From Candidatus Methanomethylophilaceae archaeon (GTDB lineage Archaea; Thermoplasmatota; Thermoplasmata; Methanomassiliicoccales; Methanomethylophilaceae): a stretch of 64,000 bases of DNA. Below the pieces are notes generated by a model. The model was not told where the DNA came from. It was given only the letters and a program-made list of their open reading frames with translations, and did not search any database. Numbering within the stretch: position 1 is the first letter of the stretch; each line of letters opens with the position of its first letter. Below, in pieces: positions 43,901-51,845 of this stretch. The translations under genes were made by a program, and so were the position numbers. The stretch is from the NCBI GenBank assembly GCA_017524805.1, contig JAFXUX010000037.1, forward strand, positions 1 through 64,000, given 5' to 3'.

Positions 43901-46262
43901 CAACGCCTGCCGAAGACACTTTGGCGACGGCTGTCTTGCTGGATTTCCAGGTTACCGATTTGTCTGTCGCATCGGAAGGCGACACGGTAGCGGTAAGAGT
44001 GTGCTTTTCTCCAGCCTCCAAAGAGAGCTTAGAGGAATCAAGCGAAACACCGGTGACGTTGACCATCGGAGCGACCACTGTCACGACGCATGTGGCGGTC
44101 TTGGATCCGTCGGTTGTTGTGACAGTGACTGTCGCAGTTCCGGGCGCAACAGCTGTGACAACTCCTGACGTGGATACTTTGGCGACAGTAGTCTTGCTGG
44201 ATTTCCAGGTCACGGACTTATCAGTTGCATCGGATGGTGACACGGTGGCTTTAAGAGTGTGTTTTTCTCCGGTCTCAAGGGAGAGCCTGGCAGAATCAAG
44301 CGATACGCCTGAAACTGGAACATTGGGGTTAGTTACGGTAACCAAACTAATGTCCGAGAAACTCCCGTCTTCGGTGGTCACAAATATGTTGGCTTTGCCT
44401 TCCTTGATTGCTGTGACCACTCCAGTAGAACTTACGGTTGCGACGCCTGCATCACTGGACCTCCAGCTCACATTCTTGTTGGTTGCGTCGGAAGGCGAGA
44501 TGTTCACAGTCAGATTCGCGGTCTTACCGACATCGAGCGAGAGCGTGTCGGGCTTGATATCCACGCCTGTGACTCTAATATCAGAAGATCCAATAACCAC
44601 TGCACCCTCCACGAGGTTGGGCGAAATTAACTCACCAGCAACATTGAACATCTCGGTGCGGACGATCTTGACTGGGAGGCTCCCGGAAGCATCTCCTACG
44701 ACATCGAACACCAAAGTCGCCAGAACCCCGGTCGAAGTCACGTCGCTCACGGCTGAGTTCTCAGCATAGAAGAAATACGGGTTGATAGTGTAGTCTTCGT
44801 TGGGCGTGATGGCCATCAGGGTGCCGGATTTGAGCTCCTTGAGCGTAAGGCCCTGGCCGTATTCTATTTCGAAATCCGATCCGAAGAATCCCCCGTTGGA
44901 GTCTACGGTTATATTGACTTCGACATTCTTAGCTCCAGGCTCGGACTGGACCGCATCGACGCTTATTGATACGCAATTAGATGAGGCATTCCTCGTTACG
45001 ATGACCTTGCAGGTTGCTTTATAACCGCCATCTGAAGTGGTGACAGTTATCGTTGCCGTTCCGGTGGAAACGGCTGTAACAGTCCCATCGCTCACCGTGG
45101 CAACAGATGTGTTGCTTGATTTCCAAGTCAAATTTTTGTTTGTCGCGTTAGAAGGGTTCACAACGGCGTTGAGATTGGTTTTTTCTTTGACTTTGAGACT
45201 GAGAGAGGTTTTGTCCAATGACACTCCTGTGACACTGACGACTTTCTCTTTGACCTCAACAAGACATATCGCCGGAATAACGTCTCCTCCAACTGAGGTT
45301 GCTATTATATAAGCGGAACCTGCCGATTTGGCAGTGACCTTTCCGTTGGAATCCACAGAAACGATGTCGCCCTGACTGGAAGTCCATGTCACCCTCTTAT
45401 CAGTGGTATTTTGAGGCAGAACCGTGGCTTTGAGAGTGAAAGTATCGCCGGTTTCTAAGCTGAGAGAATCGGCGTTAAGAGTTATGCTGGTGGCTTTGAT
45501 CCCTGCATCCACTGTTACGCGGCAAACACTGGAAAAACTGCCATCCTGGGTAGTGACAAATATTGATGCCGTACCAGACGACATGCCGGTGACGACACCA
45601 GTGCTGCTAATAGTAGCCACATCTGGATTGCTAGATCTCCATGATACATTTTTATTAGTCGCATTAGACGGGGACACAGATGCGGTAAGGGTGGCCGTTT
45701 GGCTCGCCTTAATAGAAACCGTGGAGGGAATCACACTCACTCCCGTCACAGGGACACGAACGGTAGACGTGACTATCGCTCCGTCCTCGCAGATGACTTC
45801 CACATCCTTGCCAGCAACATTGAAAACTTCCGAAAAATCAAGTATTATCGGGAATTCCCCCGATTTGCCGCTAGGCGCATCGAAATACAATGTAACCAGC
45901 AAACCCTTCTGATCTATATCGTCGATAGACGAGTTCTCAAGGTAGAAAGGGTACGGATTCATGCTGTAATTATCATTCGGAGTGAGCGGCATTACCCCGG
46001 CACTTATTCCTGTGAGAGTAAGATTAGAATCGTATCCAATCTGGAATTCTCCGCCGAAGAATCCGCTGTTATCTTCGATAATTATGGGGACTTCGATGGA
46101 ACTGTCCCCACTCGTAGCATAAACGGTATCGATTATTATTATCAACTGCGGATTTTCCTCCGCATCAGCTTCTGACTCGAAGCCGATGAGAGCCGCAGAA
46201 AACAGTGTTATTGCCAACACGGCGATGAAGCCGTAAATGGCCGATTTCGTTTCGCATGCCAT
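40971..46262 (-). CDS. giant surface protein: cohesin-like, BIG2 and BspA leucine-rich repeats
   Basis: 1763 residues. A signal or anchor segment (about 9-27) is followed by cohesin-like domain 1 (38-168), three BIG2 Ig-like domains (171-424), cohesin-like domain 2 (427-560) and four more BIG2 domains (562-900). Then comes an ~860-residue array of BspA/LRR_5-type leucine-rich repeats, visible as recurring IGEKAFFG, IGMKAFASCPSLSDVTIGAKSI and AFYGS units. No C-terminal membrane anchor is seen. The domains are of adhesive or scaffolding type and typical of host-associated microbes. The gene shows recent internal duplication: 42703-42829 and 43174-43300 are identical. It is a tandem paralogue of the BIG2 protein encoded immediately upstream. 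Confidence 0.85.
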   Translation of the reverse strand: MACETKSAIYGFIAVLAITLFSAALIGFESEADAEENPQLIIIIDTVYATSGDSSIEVPIIIEDNSGFFGGEFQIGYDSNLTLTGISAGVMPLTPNDNYSMNPYPFYLENSSIDDIDQKGLLVTLYFDAPSGKSGEFPIILDFSEVFNVAGKDVEVICEDGAIVTSTVRVPVTGVSVIPSTVSIKASQTATLTASVSPSNATNKNVSWRSSNPDVATISSTGVVTGMSSGTASIFVTTQDGSFSSVCRVTVDAGIKATSITLNADSLSLETGDTFTLKATVLPQNTTDKRVTWTSSQGDIVSVDSNGKVTAKSAGSAYIIATSVGGDVIPAICLVEVKEKVVSVTGVSLDKTSLSLKVKEKTNLNAVVNPSNATNKNLTWKSSNTSVATVSDGTVTAVSTGTATITVTTSDGGYKATCKVIVTRNASSNCVSISVDAVQSEPGAKNVEVNITVDSNGGFFGSDFEIEYGQGLTLKELKSGTLMAITPNEDYTINPYFFYAENSAVSDVTSTGVLATLVFDVVGDASGSLPVKIVRTEMFNVAGELISPNLVEGAVVIGSSDIRVTGVDIKPDTLSLDVGKTANLTVNISPSDATNKNVSWRSSDAGVATVSSTGVVTAIKEGKANIFVTTEDGSFSDISLVTVTNPNVPVSGVSLDSARLSLETGEKHTLKATVSPSDATDKSVTWKSSKTTVAKVSTSGVVTAVAPGTATVTVTTTDGSKTATCVVTVVAPMVNVTGVSLDSSKLSLEAGEKHTLTATVSPSDATDKSVTWKSSKTAVAKVSSAGVVTAVAPGTATITVTTNDGSKTATCVVTVVAPTVNVTGVTLNASSISIEKGSTAILTATVLPSDATDKSVTWKSSKTAVAKVSASGVVTAVAVGTATITVTTVDGAKTATCTVKVVKASDITEGEVFSFDGIEYTVLQDMKSVSVTGCSSDKTEVSLPASVTYKGKALAVESIGEKAFFGSPIVSVNTGSVPTIGMKAFASCPSLSDVTIGAKSIMGYAFYGSMAITHIKFSDALTDLGTQALGSLKFLDFSGNELKKNAANLAGKEFTGSDSVLMAVPAIGETFSVGGLNYTVISDGSVSLTGSEEKITELTVPSEVSVGLYKFSVDSIGEKAFFGSSLVSVDTGSVPTIGMKAFASSPSLSDVTIGAKSIMGYAFYGSMAITHIKFSDALTDLGTQALGSLKFMVDGAEVRKTAGNLAGKEFYVIDGVLQCVDIAVGETFYVDGLKYTITSAVPLEVSLSGYQGNPTVVIAPDHVEYKGLEFKVTYIADKAFYKCNSIVFADISAIPASGTRVFEYCSSLVSAVVDMEVLRGYYFLDCPSLRYVDISGSKEIRAYAFHNTSGIYSITFSDELSKVYSNAFNAVTFYGADGSALKVTASDLKGKTFVGSDSKLYERLSVGSSFVMDGIQYSIDSESSVTITGYEGSISSLIVPVCVSYGGSAYTVDSVSAKAFYGCTTLEYADLGAVSMIGDRAFANCTSLVGVKVSAPYLGTYCFFGCPLKNLDLTSVVTIDASAFSECRALESLVFSDSLAYVGKNAFFRAFFYSTDGAAITEDAAGLAGKTFMGADSKLYECPKVGAKITVDGLVYSVTSIMPNEVSLVGYEGSISAISVLSEVKYGSLSFKVRAIADQAFYKCETLIYAYLGDVETVGFKAFAGCTGLVYVNTSAKSIGSYAFFGCTKLYGMDLSSALTIGASAFSGVPLAFATFSWDLFDVGKNAFYGLTFMDGVSKLDPTASNLAGKSFAGDGKVLSRVA
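42703..42829. repeat. 127-bp direct repeat, copy 1 (partner at 43174-43300)
   Basis: The two 127-base stretches are identical, 471 bases apart, within the leucine-rich repeat region of the giant surface gene. Perfect identity across synonymous sites indicates a recent duplication or gene conversion. Confidence 0.85.
43174..43300. repeat. 127-bp direct repeat, copy 2
   Basis: Partner of the identical stretch at 42703-42829; the two differ only beyond the ends of the repeat. Confidence 0.85.
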
Positions 46263-46384
46263 TTTGTAACCTAGGGGGCAATGCCTGTAATATGATTTAA
46301 CTTTCTATCATGCTACAGATTCTTGGTAAATCATACATCATGACAGATGTGTACGATACCAATGATTTTTACGGAACGCTGGCT

Positions 46385-46409
46385 AAAAAAAGAGGGGGCA
46401 ATTCCCCTC
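46385..46409 (-). terminator. terminator after BIG2 surface-protein gene
   Basis: On the minus strand TGAGGGG and CCCCTCT pair around AATTG, and a run of seven Ts follows (46391-46385). It begins 8 bases after the stop codon. Confidence 0.7.
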
Positions 46410-46416
46410 AAAAGTT

Positions 46417-48525
46417 TCAGAACTTCTTGGAGTGCCTCATCCAAGCGAGAACAGCAAGAAGGATCACGATGATGACGATCGCAATTCCGATGTAAAGCAT
46501 GGTGTTGTCGCTGGAGGACGAAGACTCTTTCACGGTCACTTTGCAGGTATCGGTGTGGGATCCATCGGCGCTGGTAACGGTTATCGTGGAGATACCGACG
46601 GTAACTCCTGTAACGGTTCCGTTCGACACAGTGGCAACGGAAGTATCGCTGGAAGACCATGTAACATCCTTGTTGGTCGCATTGGAGGGAATCACATCAA
46701 CGGTCAGCTTCTGTGTCTTGCCCTTCTCAATTGTCAGCTCGTGAAGACTAAGCTTGACTTCGGTTACGGCTATAGCCTCGACTGTGACATTGCAGGTCGC
46801 AGTCTTATTACCGTCTGCAGTGGTGACAGTGATGGTGGCGGTACCGGCGGAGACACCGGTGACAACTCCGTTGGCTACAGTTGCAACCGAAGAGTTGCTG
46901 GAAGACCATGAAACATTCTTGTTGGTAGCGTCTGCGGGCGCCACGGTAGCGACAAGAGTCTCGGTTGAACCGATTGTAATCTTGGCTGTCGTCTTGTTGA
47001 GGGTCACTCCGGTGACAGCTATAGCCTCGACAGTGACATCGCAGGTCGCAGTCTTGTTGCCATCTGCGGTTGTAACAGTAATCTTGGCGGTACCGACAGA
47101 TACTCCGGTGACAACTCCGTTGGCTACAGTTGCGACTGCAGTGTTGCTGGAAGACCAAGCAATACCTTTGTTGGAGGCGTCTGCGGGCGCCACGGTAGCG
47201 ACAAGAGTCTCGGTTGAACCGATAGCGATATTGGCGCTTGTCTTGTTGAGAGTTACCCCGGTAACCGGAACAGGAGCGGTGACGGTGTATTCGCAGCTCG
47301 CAGTATATCCTCCGTCCGCGGAAGTCGCAGTGATCTTGGCAGTACCGGCGGAGACACCGGTGACAACTCCGTTGGCGACGGTAGCAACTGCGGAGTTATC
47401 GGAAATCCATGATACACCCTTGTTGGAGGCATTCGAAGGCGCTATTGTGGCCGTCAAGATATCAGAAGATCCTACGGCAATGCTTCCAGAACTCTTGTTA
47501 AGAGAGATGCCGGTAACAGGAACCTGCTTCTCTGGGACAGTAACAGTGCAGGTCGCAGTTTTGGCACCGTCGACGGTGGTGACGGTTACGGTGGCGGTAC
47601 CGGCGGAGACGCCGGTGACAACTCCGTTTTCAACGGTTGCGACTGAAGGTTTGCTTGAGGACCAAGCAAGGCCTTTGTTGGTTGCGTCAGAGGGCTTGAT
47701 GGTGGCAGTCAGAGTTTCCGTGGAACCGACATCAATTGTGATGCTGGTTTTGTCTAGAGTCACTTCCGTCACTGGAATGGATTGGGCGTTGACAGTGACG
47801 ACGCATATATCCGAGAAACTCCCGTCGACGGTGGTCGCGAATATGTTGGCTTTGCCTTCCTTGATCGCTGTGACCACTCCGGTGGAACTTACGGTTGCGA
47901 CGCTTGCGTCGCTGGATCTCCAGCTCACATTCTTGTTGGTTGCATCATCAGGCGAGACGTTCGCGGTGAGATTCGCGGTCTTGCCGACCTCAAGCGAAAG
48001 CGTATCGGGCTTGACGTCCACGCCGGTGACTTTGATCTCAGAAGACCCTATGACCACAGCGCCCTCCATGAGGTTGGGCGAAATTAACTCACCAGCAACA
48101 TTGAACATCTCGGTGCGGACGATTTCAACTAAGAGACTCCCGGAAGCATCTCCCGCAACATCGAACACCAAGGTCGCCAGGACACCGGTCGAAGTCACAT
48201 CACTAACGGCTGAACTCTCAGCGTAGAAGAAATACGGGTTGATAGTGTAGTCTTCATTGGGCGTGATAGCCATTAGGGTGCCGGATTTGAGCTCCTTAAG
48301 CGTGAGGCCCTGGCCATAATTAATTTCGAAATCCGACCCGAAGAATCCGCCGTTGGGATCTATGGTTATGTCGACTTCGACGTTCTTAGCTCCCGGTTCA
48401 GACTGGACCGTCTCGACGCTTATGCTTACATTTCCTTCTGCGTCCGATTCGGAAGCAGGGACGGCGATGAAAGCGAAAGCGGCGATCGCGGCTACTGCGA
48501 GAGCCATTATTCCGTATCTGTTCAT
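46417..48525 (-). CDS. membrane-anchored cohesin-BIG2 surface protein
   Basis: About 702 residues from ATG 48525 (MNRYGIMALAVAAIAAFAF), which starts with a signal peptide and has GGAG about ten bases upstream; the open frame extends to 48636 but that part is polar and unlikely. The order is signal peptide (3-22), cohesin-like domain (about 32-165), six BIG2 Ig-like domains, then a Ser-rich linker and a C-terminal transmembrane helix ending in RHSKKF. It should stand out from the membrane and present the cohesin-like domain. The cohesin-like and first BIG2 region is nearly the same as residues 427-645 of the giant protein downstream, including 54 identical bases. Confidence 0.85.
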   Translation of the reverse strand: MNRYGIMALAVAAIAAFAFIAVPASESDAEGNVSISVETVQSEPGAKNVEVDITIDPNGGFFGSDFEINYGQGLTLKELKSGTLMAITPNEDYTINPYFFYAESSAVSDVTSTGVLATLVFDVAGDASGSLLVEIVRTEMFNVAGELISPNLMEGAVVIGSSEIKVTGVDVKPDTLSLEVGKTANLTANVSPDDATNKNVSWRSSDASVATVSSTGVVTAIKEGKANIFATTVDGSFSDICVVTVNAQSIPVTEVTLDKTSITIDVGSTETLTATIKPSDATNKGLAWSSSKPSVATVENGVVTGVSAGTATVTVTTVDGAKTATCTVTVPEKQVPVTGISLNKSSGSIAVGSSDILTATIAPSNASNKGVSWISDNSAVATVANGVVTGVSAGTAKITATSADGGYTASCEYTVTAPVPVTGVTLNKTSANIAIGSTETLVATVAPADASNKGIAWSSSNTAVATVANGVVTGVSVGTAKITVTTADGNKTATCDVTVEAIAVTGVTLNKTTAKITIGSTETLVATVAPADATNKNVSWSSSNSSVATVANGVVTGVSAGTATITVTTADGNKTATCNVTVEAIAVTEVKLSLHELTIEKGKTQKLTVDVIPSNATNKDVTWSSSDTSVATVSNGTVTGVTVGISTITVTSADGSHTDTCKVTVKESSSSSDNTMLYIGIAIVIIVILLAVLAWMRHSKKF

Positions 48526-48661
48526 TTGAATCATTCTCCGCAATGCGTTTTTGCGCATCGGATTTGGGAACCTTTCGGTTACTGATGGCGGGTAAAGGTT
48601 CACAGAATATATTATCGACGATTGGAATCGCGACAACCTAAAGAAAGGGCGGAAATAAAGG

Positions 48662-48680
48662 CGCGGGGAAGACCCCCGCG
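48662..48680 (-). terminator. hairpin after lipid operon
   Basis: CGCGGGG (48662-48668) pairs with CCCCGCG (48674-48680), 8 bases after the stop of the geranylgeranyl reductase gene. Confidence 0.5.
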
Positions 48681-48688
48681 GAAAGGTT

Positions 48689-49882
48689 TCAGATGAGGTC
48701 CTCGAAGCCTTCTACGACCTGAGGATACTTCTGTTTGATGACTTTGAGGAGATTGTAAACGTTGACCTCGGAGATATCCGAGCTGCTGATCATCTTGATG
48801 ACGTTGTCTATGACCTCGTCATCCAGGGTCGCCAGCTTCTCCTTGGCCATCCAGTTCCTGAAGAGCTTGTCCTCCATCCTGTCGCGCCACATCTTCTCGT
48901 AGGGCATGAGAGCCTCTTTGGAGAAATCGTTCTTCTTGGCGCATTCCGTGAGGACCTTGCCCGCATACATTCCGGTCCTGCAGGCGTGGCAGATGCCTCC
49001 GCCGGTGATGGGGTCGATGACCCTGGCGGCGTCTCCTACGAGGATTACATTGTCTTCGACGGCGCAGTCGAGCCCGGGACAGGTCGAGACGAATCCGCCC
49101 ATGATCTCCAGGCATTGGCCTTTGGAGAACCTGGGATCCTCCGCGATGAACTTGTCCAGATAGTACTTGGCATCGGCGCCTTTGGTGCATTTGGAGCCCA
49201 TTACGCCGATTCCGACGTTCGCAACCCCGTTGCCCTTGGGGAAAATCCATACATACCCTCCGGGGGCCACGGAACCGATGATGAACTCGCAGAAATCAGG
49301 CTCCACGTCTATGTTGCACATCCTGTACTGGATGCACGAGTCGATGTCGCTGAGCTTGAGGGTGGTGTCGATGCCTGCCCACCTGCCGACCTGGCTCTCA
49401 TAACCGTCGGCGGCGACCACGGCCTTGGCGCGGATCTCGATCTCCTCGCCCATGGACTTCCCTTTTATGCCGCATACCTTCCCATCGGGGCCGCGGAGCA
49501 CTCCGGTGGCGGATGTGCGCAGCATAATCTTAGCTCCGGCTTCGGCCGCATCCCTGGCGAGGGCCTTGTCGAAGAGATGCCTTTCCAGGACGTATCCCAC
49601 CTCGGACCCGGCTTTGGACTCGTCCAGACGGAATTCGGTGCCCTGAGCGGACTTGATGATCGCGCCTTTCATGTCGCCGCGGATCCAGACGGGGTCCGGC
49701 TCGATTCCGACCTCGGCGAGCCATTTCTTGGACACGCCCTCGGCGCATCTGAGAGGGGCTCCGATCTCGGCTTTCTTCTCTATCAGAATGGTGTCCAGGC
49801 CGCCCTGGGCGCAGAATTTGGCCGCCATGCTTCCGCCGGGGCCGGCGCCCACGACGACGATATCGCACTGGTATGTCTTCAT
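48689..49882 (-). CDS. geranylgeranyl reductase (archaeal lipid saturation)
   Basis: 397 residues, FAD-dependent. The N-terminal dinucleotide site is VVVGAGPGGSMAA (9-21). RCAEGVS near 45 is the conserved cysteine motif of archaeal geranylgeranyl reductases, and DNVILVGDAARVIDPITGGGI is the second FAD-binding block. It hydrogenates the double bonds of geranylgeranyl chains in archaeal glycerophospholipids, taking electrons from ferredoxin. The gene encoding a small 2[4Fe-4S] ferredoxin is four bases upstream, and the tetraether synthase gene precedes that, so this is a lipid-maturation operon. Confidence 0.92.
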   Translation of the reverse strand: MKTYQCDIVVVGAGPGGSMAAKFCAQGGLDTILIEKKAEIGAPLRCAEGVSKKWLAEVGIEPDPVWIRGDMKGAIIKSAQGTEFRLDESKAGSEVGYVLERHLFDKALARDAAEAGAKIMLRTSATGVLRGPDGKVCGIKGKSMGEEIEIRAKAVVAADGYESQVGRWAGIDTTLKLSDIDSCIQYRMCNIDVEPDFCEFIIGSVAPGGYVWIFPKGNGVANVGIGVMGSKCTKGADAKYYLDKFIAEDPRFSKGQCLEIMGGFVSTCPGLDCAVEDNVILVGDAARVIDPITGGGICHACRTGMYAGKVLTECAKKNDFSKEALMPYEKMWRDRMEDKLFRNWMAKEKLATLDDEVIDNVIKMISSSDISEVNVYNLLKVIKQKYPQVVEGFEDLI

Positions 49883-49886
49883 CGGA

Positions 49887-50051
49887 TCACCCTTTAGAGA
49901 GCGCGGCCACCGGGCAGAGCCTGACGCAAATGCCGCAGCCGATGCAGTCGTCGTTGAATTCGAGGACGAAATCGTTCAGGAATATGGCGTTCTTGGGGCA
50001 GGAGCCCACGCATCCTCCGCAATGGAGGCATTTGTTCTCGTCTACTTTCAT
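49887..50051 (-). CDS. 2[4Fe-4S] ferredoxin for lipid operon
   Basis: 54 residues from ATG 50051. Two CX2CX2CX3CP motifs, CLHCGGCVGSCP and CIGCGICVRLCP, bind two [4Fe-4S] clusters. Flanked within 4-5 bases by the tetraether synthase and reductase genes, it is the likely electron donor for both enzymes. The same gene order, radical SAM, ferredoxin, reductase, is known from Methanosarcina. Confidence 0.93.
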   Translation of the reverse strand: MKVDENKCLHCGGCVGSCPKNAIFLNDFVLEFNDDCIGCGICVRLCPVAALSKG

Positions 50052-50055
50052 GGTA

Positions 50056-51678
50056 TCACTGATCTTTGGGCACAATAAGGGCTTCCTCGAGCTCCTTGGC
50101 CTGTTTCTGGTGGCTCTTCTTCCACTCTTCCAAGGGAACGGAGAACTGGTCCTCCACCGCCCTGCGGAATTCCGGCCCGCTGTTGTAGGCGCAGAAAGGA
50201 ATTACGCGGCAATCGGGCGTGACGTAGTGGATGCAGCAGCGCCTGACCCTTTCGATATCGTAATTGTAGCTGTCCTGGAAGTGCATACCTGCGATGAGCA
50301 TCATTTTCCACGAGAAGGAAGCGAGGGCCTCCTTGGACTTGTGGCCCATGACGGAGGAGATCATCTCGACGAATTTCTTCTTGGTCAGGCCTTCGGGCAT
50401 CTTGCTCTCGTCCACGCAGGAGTTCAGCAGCTTGATCAGCTTGATCGCGTAGAGCTTCTTGAACTTGGCCTGATCGACCTTGTCCGCGATTTTGTCGAGC
50501 TCGCTGGAGAACCTCTCTATGTCGACGAACCTGGGGAAGGGCACGGCATTCCCTTTTTCGTCCTGGAAAATGTAGGTCGCGATACCGCAGTGGGGGTGGG
50601 TCGTGAAGGTGACTTTGTTCTCTCCGAGGAATGCGGAAGCGAATTTGGATATCGGCGCGACCACTGGGACGGGGTACCAGTCGTCCTTGGTGGCGTATCC
50701 GGTCTGCTCGTCCACGCACCTGATGAGGTCGGTGAGAGTGAACCTTCCGGTGGAGACCTCCTCCTGGGTGACGCGCCCGGTGAACGCGACGGGCTGGAAG
50801 TTGACGCCTCTGATGATGTCAGCGTTGTCAAACGCGAATTTTATGATGTCTCCGACCTCGTCGTCGTTCATCCCGGTGACAATGACCGGAACGAGAACTA
50901 TCGATGGGCTGTGCAGGCCCTCTTCGTTTAGCTTCCTGCAGTTCTCGAGGACCTTCATCTTCACGTCGAGCATCTTCCTGCCCCTGGAACGCATGTAAGT
51001 CTCGTCCCTGAGGGTGTCGAACTGCAGATAGATGGTGTTCAGCCCGGCCAGCTTGCATGCCTTCAGGAATTCGTAGTCCTGGGCGAACTTTATTCCGTTG
51101 GTGGCGACCTGGATCTGAGCGAAATTCAGGGATTTTGCGTCCGCGAGAACGTCGACGAACCTGTCGTAGACCGTGGGCTCCCCTCCGGCGAACTGAACCG
51201 CAGTGCATTTGATGGGCTCCTCGGACCTCAGAGTGACCAGCATGTCATGGACCTGCTCGAAAGAAGGCTCATAGACATACCCCTGCTGATTCGCGTTCGC
51301 GAAGCAGATGGGGCAGTTCATGTTGCATCTGTTGGTGAGATCGATGTTCGCGAGGGCCGTAGCGGAGAGCATATCGATTCTGTTGCCGTCGATGACTATG
51401 TGAACGGCGTTGTCATCGCCCTCTTTGAGGGTTTTGTCGCAAGGGTTGCGGAGGCCTATCCCATCGTGGGCGAACTTCTCAGCTTTTAGATAATAATCGG
51501 CATCCGACCAATATACGTCGCTGAACTTCCCGTGCTCGGGACATTCCTTCGCCATGTAGACTTTCCCGTCTTTGGCGAATAGCTCTGCGTCCAGAACCTT
51601 GCCGCATTCCGGGCAGAGCGACTTGGTTTTCTTTGGGAGACCAGTCGCGCTAGAGTAATCCCTTGAAGTTGTTGTCAT
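50056..51678 (-). CDS. tes: radical SAM tetraether lipid synthase (Tes)
   Basis: 540 residues. The N-terminal zinc-type region (CPECGK at 22-27 and CPEHG at 46-50) is followed by the radical SAM CX3CX2C motif in RCNMNCPICFANAN (Cys118, 122, 125) and AGGEPT. A C-terminal region with CCIHYV and CRVIPFC carries more cysteines that could hold auxiliary clusters. Layout and motifs match the Tes/MJ0619 family, which joins the phytanyl tails of two lipids into GDGT tetraethers. It is first in the operon with ferredoxin and geranylgeranyl reductase. The TATA element ends about 30 bases before the ATG. Confidence 0.88.
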   Translation of the reverse strand: MTTTSRDYSSATGLPKKTKSLCPECGKVLDAELFAKDGKVYMAKECPEHGKFSDVYWSDADYYLKAEKFAHDGIGLRNPCDKTLKEGDDNAVHIVIDGNRIDMLSATALANIDLTNRCNMNCPICFANANQQGYVYEPSFEQVHDMLVTLRSEEPIKCTAVQFAGGEPTVYDRFVDVLADAKSLNFAQIQVATNGIKFAQDYEFLKACKLAGLNTIYLQFDTLRDETYMRSRGRKMLDVKMKVLENCRKLNEEGLHSPSIVLVPVIVTGMNDDEVGDIIKFAFDNADIIRGVNFQPVAFTGRVTQEEVSTGRFTLTDLIRCVDEQTGYATKDDWYPVPVVAPISKFASAFLGENKVTFTTHPHCGIATYIFQDEKGNAVPFPRFVDIERFSSELDKIADKVDQAKFKKLYAIKLIKLLNSCVDESKMPEGLTKKKFVEMISSVMGHKSKEALASFSWKMMLIAGMHFQDSYNYDIERVRRCCIHYVTPDCRVIPFCAYNSGPEFRRAVEDQFSVPLEEWKKSHQKQAKELEEALIVPKDQ

Positions 51679-51707
51679 GGTACCTTGAAGTCCGATTGTA
51701 CTGATTC

Positions 51708-51719
51708 TATAAAAATAAG
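51708..51719 (-). promoter_or_regulatory. TATA box of lipid operon
   Basis: On the minus strand TTATTTTTATAG is centred about 35 bases before the tes ATG, giving a leader of some ten bases. Confidence 0.5.
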
Positions 51720-51814
51720 GTTATAAGTATTCCTGAAAAACGCATATAAAACGGCATGGGACGACAGCCTTCCGATGCATTGTGTCCAGAGTTTGCGTGC
51801 GCGCACAGGCCTTC

Positions 51815-51822
51815 GTTATAAG
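51815..51822 (+). promoter_or_regulatory. TATA box of giant exported protein gene
   Basis: GTTATAAG is centred 28 bases before the ATG at 51846, so the transcript is probably leaderless. A perfect 10-base palindrome GTGCGCGCAC lies just upstream at 51797-51806. Confidence 0.5.
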
Positions 51823-51845
51823 TCCCGCACGCCAAAAGGCCTCCC

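Noticed and set aside
46754-48226. 490-residue Val/Thr-rich plus-strand frame that looks like a surface repeat protein
   Set aside because: It is the antisense of the BIG2 repeats; the VTPVTTPLATVATEE-type units mirror the true strand's repeat consensus.
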